From Pseudomonas_T sp032052615 (lineage in GTDB: Bacteria; Pseudomonadota; Gammaproteobacteria; Pseudomonadales; Pseudomonadaceae), in the NCBI GenBank assembly GCA_032052615.1, contig DAMBWF010000020.1, forward strand, positions 1 to 43,609: DNA of 43,609 nt, in the 5' to 3' direction. The notes under the pieces are model-generated. The model saw only the letters and a list, made by a program, of their open reading frames with translations. It had not been told where the DNA came from and searched no databases. Position 1 is the stretch's first letter. Each line of letters begins with the position of its first letter. A program made the translations under genes and the position numbers. Below are positions 30,087 through 41,376 of this stretch, piece by piece.

Positions 30087-31418
30087 ATGGCTAAGCAAGG
30101 TGCTCTCTCTTCGCTGAGCAATGGCGGTCTGTCCGAGCTCTGGGCACGTCTGCGTTTCCTGTTCCTGGCGATCATCGTCTACCGGATCGGTGCGCATATC
30201 CCAGTCCCGGGCATCAACCCCGACCGCTTGGCGGCGCTGTTCCAGCAGAACGAGGGAACCATTCTTAGCCTCTTCAATATGTTCTCCGGCGGCGCGCTGG
30301 AGCGGATGAGCATCTTTGCGCTGGGGATCATGCCGTACATCTCGGCATCGATCATCATGCAGTTGATGACCGCTATCAGCCCGCAGCTGGAGCAGTTGAA
30401 GAAGGAAGGGGAGTCTGGTCGTCGCAAGATCAGCCAGTACACCCGCTACGGCGCGATGATCCTCGCCTGCGTCCAGGCCTTCGGCATGTCCATGGGGCTG
30501 GCCGGGCAAGGCGTCGCTTTCTCTGCTGATTTCGGCTTCTACTTCGTGGCGGTCACCACTTTCGTGGCGGGCTCGATGTTCATGATGTGGCTGGGCGAGC
30601 AGATCACCGAGCGCGGCGTGGGCAACGGCATTTCGATGCTGATCTTCTCGGGCATCGTGGCCGGCTTGCCGAGGGCCATCGGGCAGTCCTTCGAATCCGC
30701 GCGCCAGGGCGATATCAATATCTTCGCTCTGATCGCGATTGGTTTGCTGGCAATCGCCATCATTGGTTTCGTGGTGTTCATCGAGCGTGGCCAGCGTCGT
30801 ATCGCGGTGCACTACGCCAAGCGTCAACAGGGCCGCAAGGTCTTCGCGGCGCAGACCAGCCACCTGCCGTTGAAGGTAAACATGGCCGGGGTCATCCCGG
30901 CGATCTTCGCCAGTAGCATCCTGCTGTTCCCAGCCTCGCTGGGCTCATGGTTCGGTCAGTCCGATGGCATGAGTTGGCTCCAGGACCTCGCTCAGGCGAT
31001 CGCCCCCGGCCAGCCTTTGAATATCTTGCTGTTTAGTGCAGGGATCATTTTCTTCTGCTTCTTCTATACGGCGCTGATGTTCAATCCGAAGGACGTGGCG
31101 GAAAACCTGAAAAAGTCCGGCGCGTTTATTCCGGGCATCCGTCCGGGTGAGCAGTCCGCTCGCTACATCGATAGCGTTCTGACCCGCTTGACCCTGTTCG
31201 GCGCTCTGTACATGACGGCCGTCTGCCTGCTGCCCCAGTTCTTGGTGGTGGCGGCCAACGTGCCGTTCTACCTTGGCGGGACCTCGTTGCTGATCGTGGT
31301 CGTGGTTGTGATGGACTTTATGGCCCAAGTGCAATCTCACCTCGTTTCGCACCAGTACGAATCCCTGATGAAGAAAGCCAACCTGAAGGGCTACGGCGGC
31401 AGCGGCATGCTGCGCTGA
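30087..31418 (+). CDS. secY: SecY: preprotein translocase channel
   Basis: Central pore of the Sec translocon; works with SecE (encoded at 4414), SecG and SecA. 443 aa with about ten membrane helices. Conserved plug/TM2 region GGALERMSIFALGIMPYISA, cytoplasmic loop HYAKRQQGRKVF and the C-terminal loop GIRPGEQSARYIDSVLTRLT. The start directly abuts the rplO stop. Cotranscription with ribosomal genes keeps membrane insertion capacity in step with growth. Confidence 0.98.
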   Translation: MAKQGALSSLSNGGLSELWARLRFLFLAIIVYRIGAHIPVPGINPDRLAALFQQNEGTILSLFNMFSGGALERMSIFALGIMPYISASIIMQLMTAISPQLEQLKKEGESGRRKISQYTRYGAMILACVQAFGMSMGLAGQGVAFSADFGFYFVAVTTFVAGSMFMMWLGEQITERGVGNGISMLIFSGIVAGLPRAIGQSFESARQGDINIFALIAIGLLAIAIIGFVVFIERGQRRIAVHYAKRQQGRKVFAAQTSHLPLKVNMAGVIPAIFASSILLFPASLGSWFGQSDGMSWLQDLAQAIAPGQPLNILLFSAGIIFFCFFYTALMFNPKDVAENLKKSGAFIPGIRPGEQSARYIDSVLTRLTLFGALYMTAVCLLPQFLVVAANVPFYLGGTSLLIVVVVVMDFMAQVQSHLVSHQYESLMKKANLKGYGGSGMLR

Positions 31419-31446
31419 GTGGTCCGTAAGGTTAGAGGAGTTGGTG

Positions 31447-31563
31447 ATGAAAGTTCGTGCATCGGTGAAGAAGCTGTGCCGCAACTGCAAGATCATCCGT
31501 CGCGACGGTGTCGTGCGGGTCATCTGTAGCGCGGAGCCGCGTCACAAACAGCGCCAAGGCTGA
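31447..31563 (+). CDS. rpmJ: 50S ribosomal protein L36 (zinc-binding form)
   Basis: Too short for common ORF cut-offs; I translated it directly. MKVRASVKKLCRNCKIIRRD and the remainder total 38 aa. C11, C14, C27 and H33 form the zinc knuckle, so this is the Zn-containing paralogue. GAGGAG at 31435-31440 is the ribosome-binding site, 28 bases after secY. Confidence 0.96.
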   Translation: MKVRASVKKLCRNCKIIRRDGVVRVICSAEPRHKQRQG

Positions 31564-31584
31564 GTGTGATCCACGCGTTATGAG

Positions 31585-31608
31585 CCCGGCAGCTAGTGCG
31601 CTGCCGGG
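31585..31608 (+). terminator. Hairpin after rpmJ
   Basis: CCCGGCAGC (31585-31593) pairs with GCTGCCGGG (31600-31608) around a six-base loop, followed by TTGAATATTT. The T-rich tail is interrupted, so termination may be partial. It ends the spc block. Confidence 0.55.
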
Positions 31609-31637
31609 TTGAATATTTGCTATTACAGCGCTAATAT
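31609..31637 (+). promoter_or_regulatory. Candidate alpha operon promoter (rpsM-rplQ)
   Basis: TTGAAT at 31609-31614, 17-base spacer, TAATAT at 31632-31637, each four of six. The -35 starts directly after the hairpin. The 52-base leader before rpsM is where S4 would act by analogy with E. coli, but I cannot see the pseudoknot. Confidence 0.5.
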
Positions 31638-31695
31638 CTCGCGCCCTTTTCTTGGCTTCCGGGGCGTAGGTAGCTGTCAATTGGAGTTTCACTGA

Positions 31696-32052
31696 ATGGC
31701 CCGTATTGCAGGCGTCAACATTCCGGATAACAAGCATACTGTTATCTCGCTGACCTACATCTACGGTGTTGGTCGCACCACCGCGCAGAACATCTGCGCC
31801 AGCACCGGTATCAACCCGGCGCTGAAGATCAAGGATCTGTCCGACGAACAGTTGGAACAGCTGCGTGGCGAAGTCGCCAAGCTCACCACCGAAGGTGACC
31901 TGCGCCGCGAAATCAACATGAACATCAAGCGTCTGATGGACCTGGGTTGCTACCGCGGCCTGCGTCATCGCCGTGGCTTGCCTGTTCGTGGTCAGCGTAC
32001 CAAGACCAACGCGCGTACCCGCAAGGGCCCGCGTAAGCCGATCCGCAAGTAA
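31696..32052 (+). CDS. rpsM: 30S ribosomal protein S13
   Basis: 30S head protein making intersubunit bridges B1a/b. 118 aa. Starts MARIAGVNIPDNKHTVISLT; C-terminal RRGLPVRGQRTKTNARTRKG. First gene of the alpha operon, SD TTGGAG. Confidence 0.98.
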   Translation: MARIAGVNIPDNKHTVISLTYIYGVGRTTAQNICASTGINPALKIKDLSDEQLEQLRGEVAKLTTEGDLRREINMNIKRLMDLGCYRGLRHRRGLPVRGQRTKTNARTRKGPRKPIRK

Positions 32053-32082
32053 TTGCGCCCGCGAATCGACAGGAATTAAGTC

Positions 32083-32472
32083 ATGGCCAAGCCAGCTGCT
32101 CGTCCTCGTAAAAAAGTCAAAAAGACAGTGGTTGATGGGATCGCCCACATCCACGCGTCGTTCAACAACACCATCGTCACCATCACCGATCGTCAGGGCA
32201 ATGCCTTGTCCTGGGCGACCTCCGGTGGTTCCGGTTTCCGTGGCTCGCGTAAGAGCACCCCGTTCGCAGCCCAGGTTGCGGCCGAGCGTGCCGGCCAGGC
32301 CGCATTGGAGTACGGGCTGAAGAACCTCGACGTGAACGTCAAGGGTCCCGGTCCGGGTCGCGAATCCGCCGTGCGTGCACTGAACGCCTGCGGTTACAAA
32401 ATCGCCAGCATCACCGACGTGACGCCCATCCCGCACAACGGGTGCCGTCCGCCGAAGAAGCGTCGCGTGTAA
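32083..32472 (+). CDS. rpsK: 30S ribosomal protein S11
   Basis: Platform protein near the E site. 129 aa. Basic N-terminus (KPAARPRKKVKKTVVDG), conserved HIHASFNNTIVTITDRQGN and C-terminal HNGCRPPKKRRV. Confidence 0.98.
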   Translation: MAKPAARPRKKVKKTVVDGIAHIHASFNNTIVTITDRQGNALSWATSGGSGFRGSRKSTPFAAQVAAERAGQAALEYGLKNLDVNVKGPGPGRESAVRALNACGYKIASITDVTPIPHNGCRPPKKRRV

Positions 32473-32489
32473 TCAGGAGACAGTGAGAA

Positions 32490-33110
32490 ATGGCTCGTTA
32501 CATTGGTCCCAAGTGCAAACTGTCCCGTCGTGAAGGCACCGATCTCTTCCTGAAGAGTGGTTCTCGCGCGCTCGAATCCAAATGCAACATCGAACAGGCT
32601 CCCGGCCAGCATGGCGCTCGTCGTGGTCGCTTGTCCGACTACGGCACCCAGCTGCGCGAAAAGCAAAAGGTTCGCCGTATCTACGGCGTCCTGGAGCGCC
32701 AGTTCAGTGGTTACTACAAGGAAGCGGCCCGTCGCAAGGGCGCTACCGGCGAGAACCTGCTGCAACTGCTCGAGTGCCGTCTGGACAACGTCGTCTATCG
32801 CATGGGCTTCGGTGCTACGCGTGCCGAATCCCGTCAGCTGGTTTCCCACAAGACCATCAGCGTCAACGGCCAGACCGTGAACATCCCGTCCTACCAGGTC
32901 AAGCCGGGTGACGTGGTCGCTGTTCGCGAGAAGTCGAAGAACCAACTGCGTATCGCTCAGGCGCTTGAGCTGAATGCCCAGCGCGGCCGCGTTGAGTGGG
33001 TCGAAGTGGACGCCGAGAAGAAGTCCGGTGTGTTCAAGAGCGTGCCGGCTCGTGGCGATCTGTCTGCCGACATCAACGAAAACCTGATTGTCGAGCTCTA
33101 CTCCAAGTAA
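32490..33110 (+). CDS. rpsD: 30S ribosomal protein S4
   Basis: Primary 16S-binding protein, and in enterics the repressor of the alpha operon. 206 aa. The N-terminal part lacks the zinc cysteine cluster, as in gammaproteobacteria; the S4 RNA-binding domain starts near RLDNVVYRMGFGATRAESRQ and continues through SHKTISVNGQTVNIPSYQV. Rpsd-type ram positions are not altered in an obvious way. Confidence 0.98.
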   Translation: MARYIGPKCKLSRREGTDLFLKSGSRALESKCNIEQAPGQHGARRGRLSDYGTQLREKQKVRRIYGVLERQFSGYYKEAARRKGATGENLLQLLECRLDNVVYRMGFGATRAESRQLVSHKTISVNGQTVNIPSYQVKPGDVVAVREKSKNQLRIAQALELNAQRGRVEWVEVDAEKKSGVFKSVPARGDLSADINENLIVELYSK

Positions 33111-33132
33111 GGGCTAGAAAATAGGTGCATCC

Positions 33133-34134
33133 ATGCAGAGTTCGGTAAATGAGTTTCTGACCCCCCGCCATATTGATGTGCAGGTGGTTGGTCCGACCCG
33201 CGCCAAGATCACCCTCGAGCCTCTCGAGCGTGGTTTTGGCCATACCCTGGGCAACGCGCTGCGTCGCATCCTGTTGTCCTCCATGCCCGGCTGTGCAGTG
33301 GTCGAGGCCGAAATCGATGGCGTGCTCCATGAGTACAGCGCTATCGAAGGTGTGCAGGAAGATGTCATCGAAATCCTGCTCAACCTGAAAGGTCTGGCTA
33401 TCAAGCTGCACGGCCGCGACGAAGTAACGCTGAACCTGGTGAAGAAAGGTTCGGGCGTGGTCACCGCTGCCGATATTCAGCTGGATCATGATGTGGAAAT
33501 CGTCAACGGCGACCACGTGATCGCCCACCTGGCGGACAACGGTTCCCTGAACATGAAGCTGAAGGTCACCCGTGGGCGCGGCTATGAGCCGGCCGACGTG
33601 CGTCAGAGCGATGAGGACGAAAGTCGTAGCATCGGTCGCCTTCAGCTGGACGCCTCGTTCAGCCCGGTCCGTCGGGTCGCCTACGTGGTGGAAAACGCCC
33701 GCGTCGAGCAGCGCACCAACCTGGACAAACTGGTCATCGACCTGGAAACCAACGGTACCCTGGACCCCGAAGAGGCCATCCGTCGGGCCGCGACCATTCT
33801 GCAGCAGCAGTTGGCCGCGTTCGTCGACCTCAAGGGCGATAGCGAGCCGGTGGTGGTCGAGCAGGAAGACGAGATCGATCCGATCCTGCTTCGCCCGGTC
33901 GACGATCTGGAGCTGACCGTGCGTTCGGCCAACTGCCTGAAGGCAGAGAACATCTACTACATCGGTGATCTGATCCAACGCACCGAAGTGGAGCTGTTGA
34001 AGACGCCGAACCTCGGCAAGAAGTCCCTGACCGAGATCAAGGACGTTCTGGCTTCTCGTGGTCTGTCCCTCGGTATGCGCCTCGACAACTGGCCGCCGGC
34101 AAGTCTGAAGAAGGACGATAAGGCCACTGCCTGA
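33133..34134 (+). CDS. rpoA: RNA polymerase subunit alpha
   Basis: Dimerises to start polymerase assembly and contacts activators and UP elements. 333 aa. N-terminal domain includes LERGFGHTLGNALRRILLSS. The C-terminal domain from about residue 250 contains LTVRSANCLKAENIYYIGDL (the UP-element-binding arginine is in VRSANC) and the HhH-like LGKKSLTEIKDVLASRGLSL. Placed between rpsD and rplQ as in other proteobacteria. Confidence 0.99.
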   Translation: MQSSVNEFLTPRHIDVQVVGPTRAKITLEPLERGFGHTLGNALRRILLSSMPGCAVVEAEIDGVLHEYSAIEGVQEDVIEILLNLKGLAIKLHGRDEVTLNLVKKGSGVVTAADIQLDHDVEIVNGDHVIAHLADNGSLNMKLKVTRGRGYEPADVRQSDEDESRSIGRLQLDASFSPVRRVAYVVENARVEQRTNLDKLVIDLETNGTLDPEEAIRRAATILQQQLAAFVDLKGDSEPVVVEQEDEIDPILLRPVDDLELTVRSANCLKAENIYYIGDLIQRTEVELLKTPNLGKKSLTEIKDVLASRGLSLGMRLDNWPPASLKKDDKATA

Positions 34135-34178
34135 TCGTCGTAATCACCGAACTCAAGGTTTGGTAAGGAATTTCAATC

Positions 34179-34565
34179 ATGCGTCATCGTAAAAGTGGCC
34201 GTCACCTGAGCCGCACCAGCGCACACCGCAAAGCGATGTTCCAGAACATGGCCGTGTCGCTGTTTGAGCACGAACTGATCAAGACCACCCTGCCGAAAGC
34301 CAAGGAACTGCGTCGCGTTGCCGAGCCGCTGATCACCCTGGCCAAGGAAGACAGCGTGGCCAACCGCCGTCTGGCTTTCGACCGTACCCGTTCGAAAGCT
34401 GCTGTCGGCAAGCTGTTCAACGACCTGGGCAAGCGCTACGCCACCCGTCAGGGCGGTTATCTCCGCATCCTGAAGTGTGGTTTCCGCGCGGGCGACAATG
34501 CGCCCATGGCCTATGTCGAGCTGGTAGACCGTCCGGTCGCTGGTGAGGTCCAGACCGCCGAGTAA
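34179..34565 (+). CDS. rplQ: 50S ribosomal protein L17
   Basis: 50S protein near the exit site. 128 aa. MRHRKSGRHLSRTSAHRKAM at the start and KTTLPKAKELRRVAEPLITL. Last gene of the alpha operon, followed after 18 bases by a terminator. SD AAGGAA. Confidence 0.98.
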   Translation: MRHRKSGRHLSRTSAHRKAMFQNMAVSLFEHELIKTTLPKAKELRRVAEPLITLAKEDSVANRRLAFDRTRSKAAVGKLFNDLGKRYATRQGGYLRILKCGFRAGDNAPMAYVELVDRPVAGEVQTAE

Positions 34566-34583
34566 CCCTTGGCTGTCATGAAG

Positions 34584-34607
34584 AACCGGGCTCAGGCCCG
34601 GTTTTTT
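34584..34607 (+). terminator. Intrinsic terminator after rplQ
   Basis: AACCGGGC (34584-34591), loop TCAG, GCCCGGTT (34596-34603), then a run of T to 34607. Ends the ribosomal-protein block. Confidence 0.93.
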
Positions 34608-34722
34608 ATTGCCTCCTGATTAGGCTGTGACTATCGATTCGTTGGCCTTAATAAATTAGTTCTCAATAGGCTCACTCTGTACGCTTCTGCCTAAGCCTTC
34701 CGGCTCGAATTCAGGAGTGCAT

Positions 34723-36177
34723 ATGAGCGAGAAAACCCTCACGACCGCCAGCGGTATCCCGGTAGCCGATAACCAGAACTCCCGCTCCGCCGGTCCACGC
34801 GGCCCGTTGTTGCTGGACGACTTCCACCTGGTGGAGAAGCTGGCCCACTTCAATCGCGAGGTTATCCCCGAGCGACGGGTGCACGCCAAGGGATCGGGTG
34901 CCTACGGTACCTTTACTGTCACCGCCGACCTCCGGCGTTACAGTCATGCGAAGCTCTTCGAACATGTCGGGAAGCAGACTCCGATATTCTTGCGTTTTTC
35001 CACTGTGGGCGGCGAGCGCGGCTCCGCGGACAGCGAGCGAGACCCTCGAGGCTTTGCCATCAAGTTCTATACCGAGGAAGGCAACTGGGACGTAGTGGGC
35101 AACAACACCCCGGTGTTCTTCATTCGCGATCCGCTGAAATTCCCCGACTTCATCCACACCCAGAAGCGCGACCCGCAGACCAATCTGAAGAGCCCGCGCG
35201 CCATGTGGGACTTCTGGTCGCTGTCCCCCGAATCACTGCATCAGGTCACCATCCTCTTCTCCGACCGCGGTATTCCGGATGGCTACCGTTTCATGCATGG
35301 GTTCGGTAGCCATACCTACAGCCTCATCAATGCCCAAGGCGAGCGTCATTGGGTGAAGTGGCACTACAAATCGATGCAGGGTATCCGCAACCTGGCGCCC
35401 GAGGACGCCACCCGTCTCGCGGGTAGCGACCCCGATTACGCCCAGCGGGACCTGTCCCAGGCCATCGAGCGGGGCGACTATCCCCGCTGGCGGGTGTGCA
35501 TGCAGGTGATGAGCGAGGCCCAGGCGGCGGCCCATCCGGAGAACCCGTTCGACGTGACCAAGACGTGGTCGCAGAAAGACTTCCCGCTGATCGAGATCGG
35601 TGTGATCGAGTTGAATCGCAACCCGCTCAACTACTTCGCCGAGGTCGAGCAGGCCGCCTTCGCCCCCAGCAATGTTGTGCCTGGGGTGGGACTGTCTCCG
35701 GATCGCATGCTACAAGGCCGGGTATTCGCGTATGCCGATGCCCAGCGTTACCGGGTCGGCACCAACTACCAGCAACTCCCTGTCAACGCGCCGCGTTGCC
35801 CGGTCCACGGCTACCAGCGCGACGGTGCCATGGCGCTGGGCAGCAACGGGGGCGCCGCGCCTAACTACGAACCCAACAGCCATGCCGATGCCCCCAAGCA
35901 GTCGCCGCGCCATGCCGAACCGCCGCTGATCCTGAACGGCGCGGCGGATCGTTACGATCATCGGGTCGACGACGATTACTACAGTCAGGCGGGGGCGCTG
36001 TTCCGCCTGATGAGCCCGGCGCAGAAGGCGTTGCTGATCGGCAACATCGTCAAGGCAATGGAGGGGATCGACCGAAGCATCCAGCGCCGGCAGATCGCGC
36101 ACTTCCTCAAGGCCGACCGAGTCTATGGCGAAGGCGTTGCGCTGGGGCTGGAGATCGCTCTTGCAGAGGTCGAGTGA
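34723..36177 (+). CDS. katA: Monofunctional haem catalase
   Basis: Decomposes hydrogen peroxide in the cytoplasm. ATG at 34723 follows AGGAG by five bases; a GTG two codons earlier would overlap that site, so 484 aa is preferred. Small-subunit catalase: catalytic His54 in RRVHAKGSGAYGTF, Asn127 in VVGNNTPVFF, and the haem-ligand tyrosine in RVFAYADAQRYRVG. No C-terminal flavodoxin-like extension. The 157-base upstream gap has an A/T-rich stretch near 34645-34672 but no clear OxyR site. The gene follows rplQ as in other pseudomonads; a bacterioferritin gene that usually follows katA is missing. Ends in a bidirectional hairpin shared with convergent uvrA. Confidence 0.95.
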   Translation: MSEKTLTTASGIPVADNQNSRSAGPRGPLLLDDFHLVEKLAHFNREVIPERRVHAKGSGAYGTFTVTADLRRYSHAKLFEHVGKQTPIFLRFSTVGGERGSADSERDPRGFAIKFYTEEGNWDVVGNNTPVFFIRDPLKFPDFIHTQKRDPQTNLKSPRAMWDFWSLSPESLHQVTILFSDRGIPDGYRFMHGFGSHTYSLINAQGERHWVKWHYKSMQGIRNLAPEDATRLAGSDPDYAQRDLSQAIERGDYPRWRVCMQVMSEAQAAAHPENPFDVTKTWSQKDFPLIEIGVIELNRNPLNYFAEVEQAAFAPSNVVPGVGLSPDRMLQGRVFAYADAQRYRVGTNYQQLPVNAPRCPVHGYQRDGAMALGSNGGAAPNYEPNSHADAPKQSPRHAEPPLILNGAADRYDHRVDDDYYSQAGALFRLMSPAQKALLIGNIVKAMEGIDRSIQRRQIAHFLKADRVYGEGVALGLEIALAEVE

Positions 36178-36202
36178 GCGGGCGAGGCGTCCGATGAACG
36201 CA

Positions 36203-36232
36203 ACGGCCCCCTGGTATGCGCCAGGGAGCCGT
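36203..36232. terminator. Hairpin between convergent katA and uvrA
   Basis: Outer ACGGC/GCCGT and inner CCCTGG/CCAGGG (36209-36214 / 36221-36226) around loop TATGCG, with one internal mismatch. No T-tract on either side, so it may work as an mRNA-end stabiliser or with Rho. Confidence 0.5.
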
Positions 36233-36242
36233 CCGCGTCTGG

Positions 36243-39077
<2,835 letters not shown>

Positions 39078-39110
39078 AACAGCCTCGCTGTAGCGGGCGG
39101 GAAACCCGCG

Positions 39111-39140
39111 AGTATACGGTTCGCCCAGGGCGTGCGGCAA
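39111..39140 (-). promoter_or_regulatory. Candidate uvrA promoter
   Basis: On the minus strand TTGCCG (39140-39135) and TATACT (39116-39111) are separated by 18 bases, placing the start near 39104 and a 27-base leader before the TTG codon. The -10 has five of six consensus bases. Confidence 0.5.
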
Positions 39141-39207
39141 AGCGACACCGCTGTGCCCGCACAGGTTGGACTGTTAGAATCGCCGCCGGTTTTGAAGAGG
39201 TTATTCC

Positions 39208-40602
39208 ATGCACGATTCGCACAGCGAACGCATGAGTGCTGACGAGACTCGCGCCGCGGGCGGTCTGGCGTTGGTCTTCGCCTTTCGCATGCTCGGCATG
39301 TTCATGGTGCTGCCGGTCCTCGCTACATATGGGCGCGACCTGGCCGGTGCAACCCCCGCGCTGATTGGCCTGGCCATCGGCGCCTACGGCCTGACCCAGG
39401 CCATCCTGCAGATTCCCTTCGGTATCCTCGCCGACCGCATCGGGCGTCTCCCGGTGATCTACGGCGGCCTGCTGATCTTCGCCGCCGGTGCCGCGCTGGC
39501 GGCCAATGCCGACTCCATCTGGGGTGTGATCGCGGGCCGCGTATTGCAAGGCGCCGGGGCGATCTCGGCGGCGGTGATGGCGCTGCTCTCCGACCTCACC
39601 CGCGAGCAGCACCGGACCAAGGCCATGGCCATGATCGGCATGAGCATCGGCCTGTCGTTCGCGGTGGCCATGGTGGTCGGGCCGGTGTTGACCCGTCTGT
39701 TCGGCCTCGCCGGGCTGTTCTGGACCACGGCCGGCATGGCGCTGCTGGGTATCCTCATCACGTGGTGGGGGGTACCGCGCAGCGTCCACCCGCTGCAGCA
39801 TCGCGAGTCCGGGGTCGCGCGCCAGGCGTTGCGACCGACTCTGCGCCACCCCGACCTGCTGCGCCTGGACTTCGGCATCCTCGCCCTGCACGCGATCCTC
39901 ATGGCCAGCTTCGTCGCGCTCCCGCTGGCGCTGGTGGAGCAGGGCGGCCTGCCCAAGGAGCAGCACTGGTGGGTCTACCTGACCGCGCTGCTGGTGGGCT
40001 TCTTCGGGATGGTGCCGTTCATCATTTATGCCGAAAAGAAGCGCCGGATGAAGCGAGTGCTGATCGGCGCGGTGGCCGTGCTGCTGCTCTGCGAGCTGTA
40101 CTTCTGGGCCTTCGGCGACAGCCTGAGGGCATTGGTGCTGGGCACCATCGTGTTCTTCACCGCCTTCAACCTGTTGGAGGCCTCGCTGCCGTCGTTGATC
40201 AGCAAGGTCGCCCCGGCCGGGGGCAAGGGCACCGCCATGGGCGTGTACTCCACCAGCCAGTTCCTTGGCGCGGCCTTGGGCGGCATACTTGGCGGCTGGC
40301 TGTTTCAGCATGGCGGGCTCGGCGCGGTGTTCCTCGGTTGCTCGGTCCTCGCGCTGCTTTGGTTGGTCATTGCTGCTACGATGCGCGAGCCGCCCTACGT
40401 GACCAGCCTGCGCCTGCCGCTGGACGCGGCCGCGCTCGAGGACATGGAACTGGTGGCGCGCTTGCTGGCGCAACCGGGGATCACCGATGCCGTGGTGGTG
40501 CCCGAGGAGGCCGCCCTATACGTAAAGCTGGATACCCAGCAGGTGGACCGCGCGGCGCTGGAGCGCCTGGTCGCGCCGGCTGGCGTGGCGCCCGGGCACT
40601 GA
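39208..40602 (+). CDS. MFS transporter, YajR-like with C-terminal soluble domain
   Basis: Predicted inner-membrane secondary transporter, 464 aa, about 12 helices up to residue ~400. MFS motif A is visible as GILADRIGRLPVI between helices 2 and 3. After the last helix come about 60 soluble residues (DMELVARLLAQPGITDAVVV and then YVKLDTQQVDRAALERLV) with a beta-alpha-beta pattern like the YAM domain of E. coli YajR. Substrate unknown. A TAGAAT -10-like box at 39175-39180 without a good -35 is the best promoter hint. Conserved neighbour of uvrA and ssb in Pseudomonas. An alternative start MSADETR at 39232 is possible. Confidence 0.85.
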   Translation: MHDSHSERMSADETRAAGGLALVFAFRMLGMFMVLPVLATYGRDLAGATPALIGLAIGAYGLTQAILQIPFGILADRIGRLPVIYGGLLIFAAGAALAANADSIWGVIAGRVLQGAGAISAAVMALLSDLTREQHRTKAMAMIGMSIGLSFAVAMVVGPVLTRLFGLAGLFWTTAGMALLGILITWWGVPRSVHPLQHRESGVARQALRPTLRHPDLLRLDFGILALHAILMASFVALPLALVEQGGLPKEQHWWVYLTALLVGFFGMVPFIIYAEKKRRMKRVLIGAVAVLLLCELYFWAFGDSLRALVLGTIVFFTAFNLLEASLPSLISKVAPAGGKGTAMGVYSTSQFLGAALGGILGGWLFQHGGLGAVFLGCSVLALLWLVIAATMREPPYVTSLRLPLDAAALEDMELVARLLAQPGITDAVVVPEEAALYVKLDTQQVDRAALERLVAPAGVAPGH

Positions 40603-40632
40603 CGCCCGTCACCGATTATGCTTGGACGGGCG
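40603..40632 (+). promoter_or_regulatory. Hairpin between MFS gene and ssb
   Basis: CGCCCGTC (40603-40610) pairs exactly with GACGGGCG (40625-40632) around a 14-base loop, directly after the transporter stop. No T-tract. The rest of the 150-base gap up to ssb shows no convincing promoter or SOS box. Confidence 0.4.
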
Positions 40633-40752
40633 AGCCGGCCCGCCAGGCTTCCGAATCAACCCGAGGCATCGCCTCGACGATCAACAGAACAATGCGTGCC
40701 GGGCATTCGCCGACTTCGTCGGGCGAGGCCTGGCCGCCTTCAGGAGAACGCT

Positions 40753-41253
40753 ATGGCCCGTGGGGTTAACAAAGTCATTCTGATCGGCAACGTCGGCGGC
40801 GACCCGGAAACCCGCTACCTGCCCAACGGCAATGCGGTGACCAACATCACCCTGGCCACCAGCGATAGCTGGAAGGACAAGCAGACCGGCCAGCAGCAAG
40901 AGCGTACCGAATGGCACCGCGTGGTGTTCTTCGGCAAGCTGGCGGAAATCGCCGGCGAGTACCTGCGCAAGGGCTCCCAAGTCTATGTGGAGGGCCGCTT
41001 GCAGACCCGCGAGTGGGAGAAGGACGGCGTCAAGCGCTACACCACCGAGATCGTGGTGGACATGACCGGCAGCATGCAGATGCTCGGCGGCCGGGGTGGC
41101 AGCGAAGGTGGCGGCGACTATGCGCCGCAACAGCGCGCGCCGCGCCCGGCGCCCCAGCAGCAGGCCCCGCAATCCCGCCCGGCCCCGCAGCAGCAACCGG
41201 CTCCCCAGCCCGCCCAGGACTACGACAGCTTCGACGACGACATTCCGTTCTGA
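40753..41253 (+). CDS. ssb: Single-stranded DNA-binding protein
   Basis: Tetrameric OB-fold protein that protects ssDNA and recruits repair and replication partners. ATG at 40753 with AGGAG six bases upstream gives MARGVNKVILIGNVGGDPET and 166 aa. OB domain about residues 1-112; then a Gly segment and a Gln/Pro-rich disordered linker (APRPAPQQQAPQSRPAPQQQ); the acidic tip DDDIPF that binds RecO, PriA and other partners is intact. Adjacent to uvrA, as in many proteobacteria, though transcribed away from it. Confidence 0.97.
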   Translation: MARGVNKVILIGNVGGDPETRYLPNGNAVTNITLATSDSWKDKQTGQQQERTEWHRVVFFGKLAEIAGEYLRKGSQVYVEGRLQTREWEKDGVKRYTTEIVVDMTGSMQMLGGRGGSEGGGDYAPQQRAPRPAPQQQAPQSRPAPQQQPAPQPAQDYDSFDDDIPF

Positions 41254-41274
41254 CGGCGCGCTCGCGGCGGACCC

Positions 41275-41308
41275 AAGCCCCCCGGCCTTAAGGTCAGGGG
41301 GCTTTTTT
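41275..41308 (+). terminator. Intrinsic terminator after ssb
   Basis: AAGCCCCC (41275-41282) pairs with GGGGGCTT (41297-41304), inner GGCC/GGT partly paired around TTAA, then a T-run to 41308. Confidence 0.9.
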
Positions 41309-41376
41309 AAGGGTGTGAAAAAGCGGGCGGATATCGCCGGATACTTCGGCGGGGGGCAGGCGCGGGACCCTGGGTG

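Noticed and set aside
34620..34722. Possible OxyR site upstream of katA (CTAT near 34628, ATAG near 34668)
   Set aside because: The four ATAG/CTAT blocks with 7-base spacing are not present; two isolated tetramers are expected by chance.
39151..39164. CTGT-N6-ACAG palindrome between uvrA and the MFS gene, resembling an SOS box
   Set aside because: LexA sites in this group need CTGT-N8-ACAG (16 bases) with an A/T-rich centre. This one is 14 bases with a G/C centre.
41110..41220. Low-complexity Gln/Pro tract in ssb
   Set aside because: It is the expected disordered linker before the acidic tip of SSB, not a separate element.
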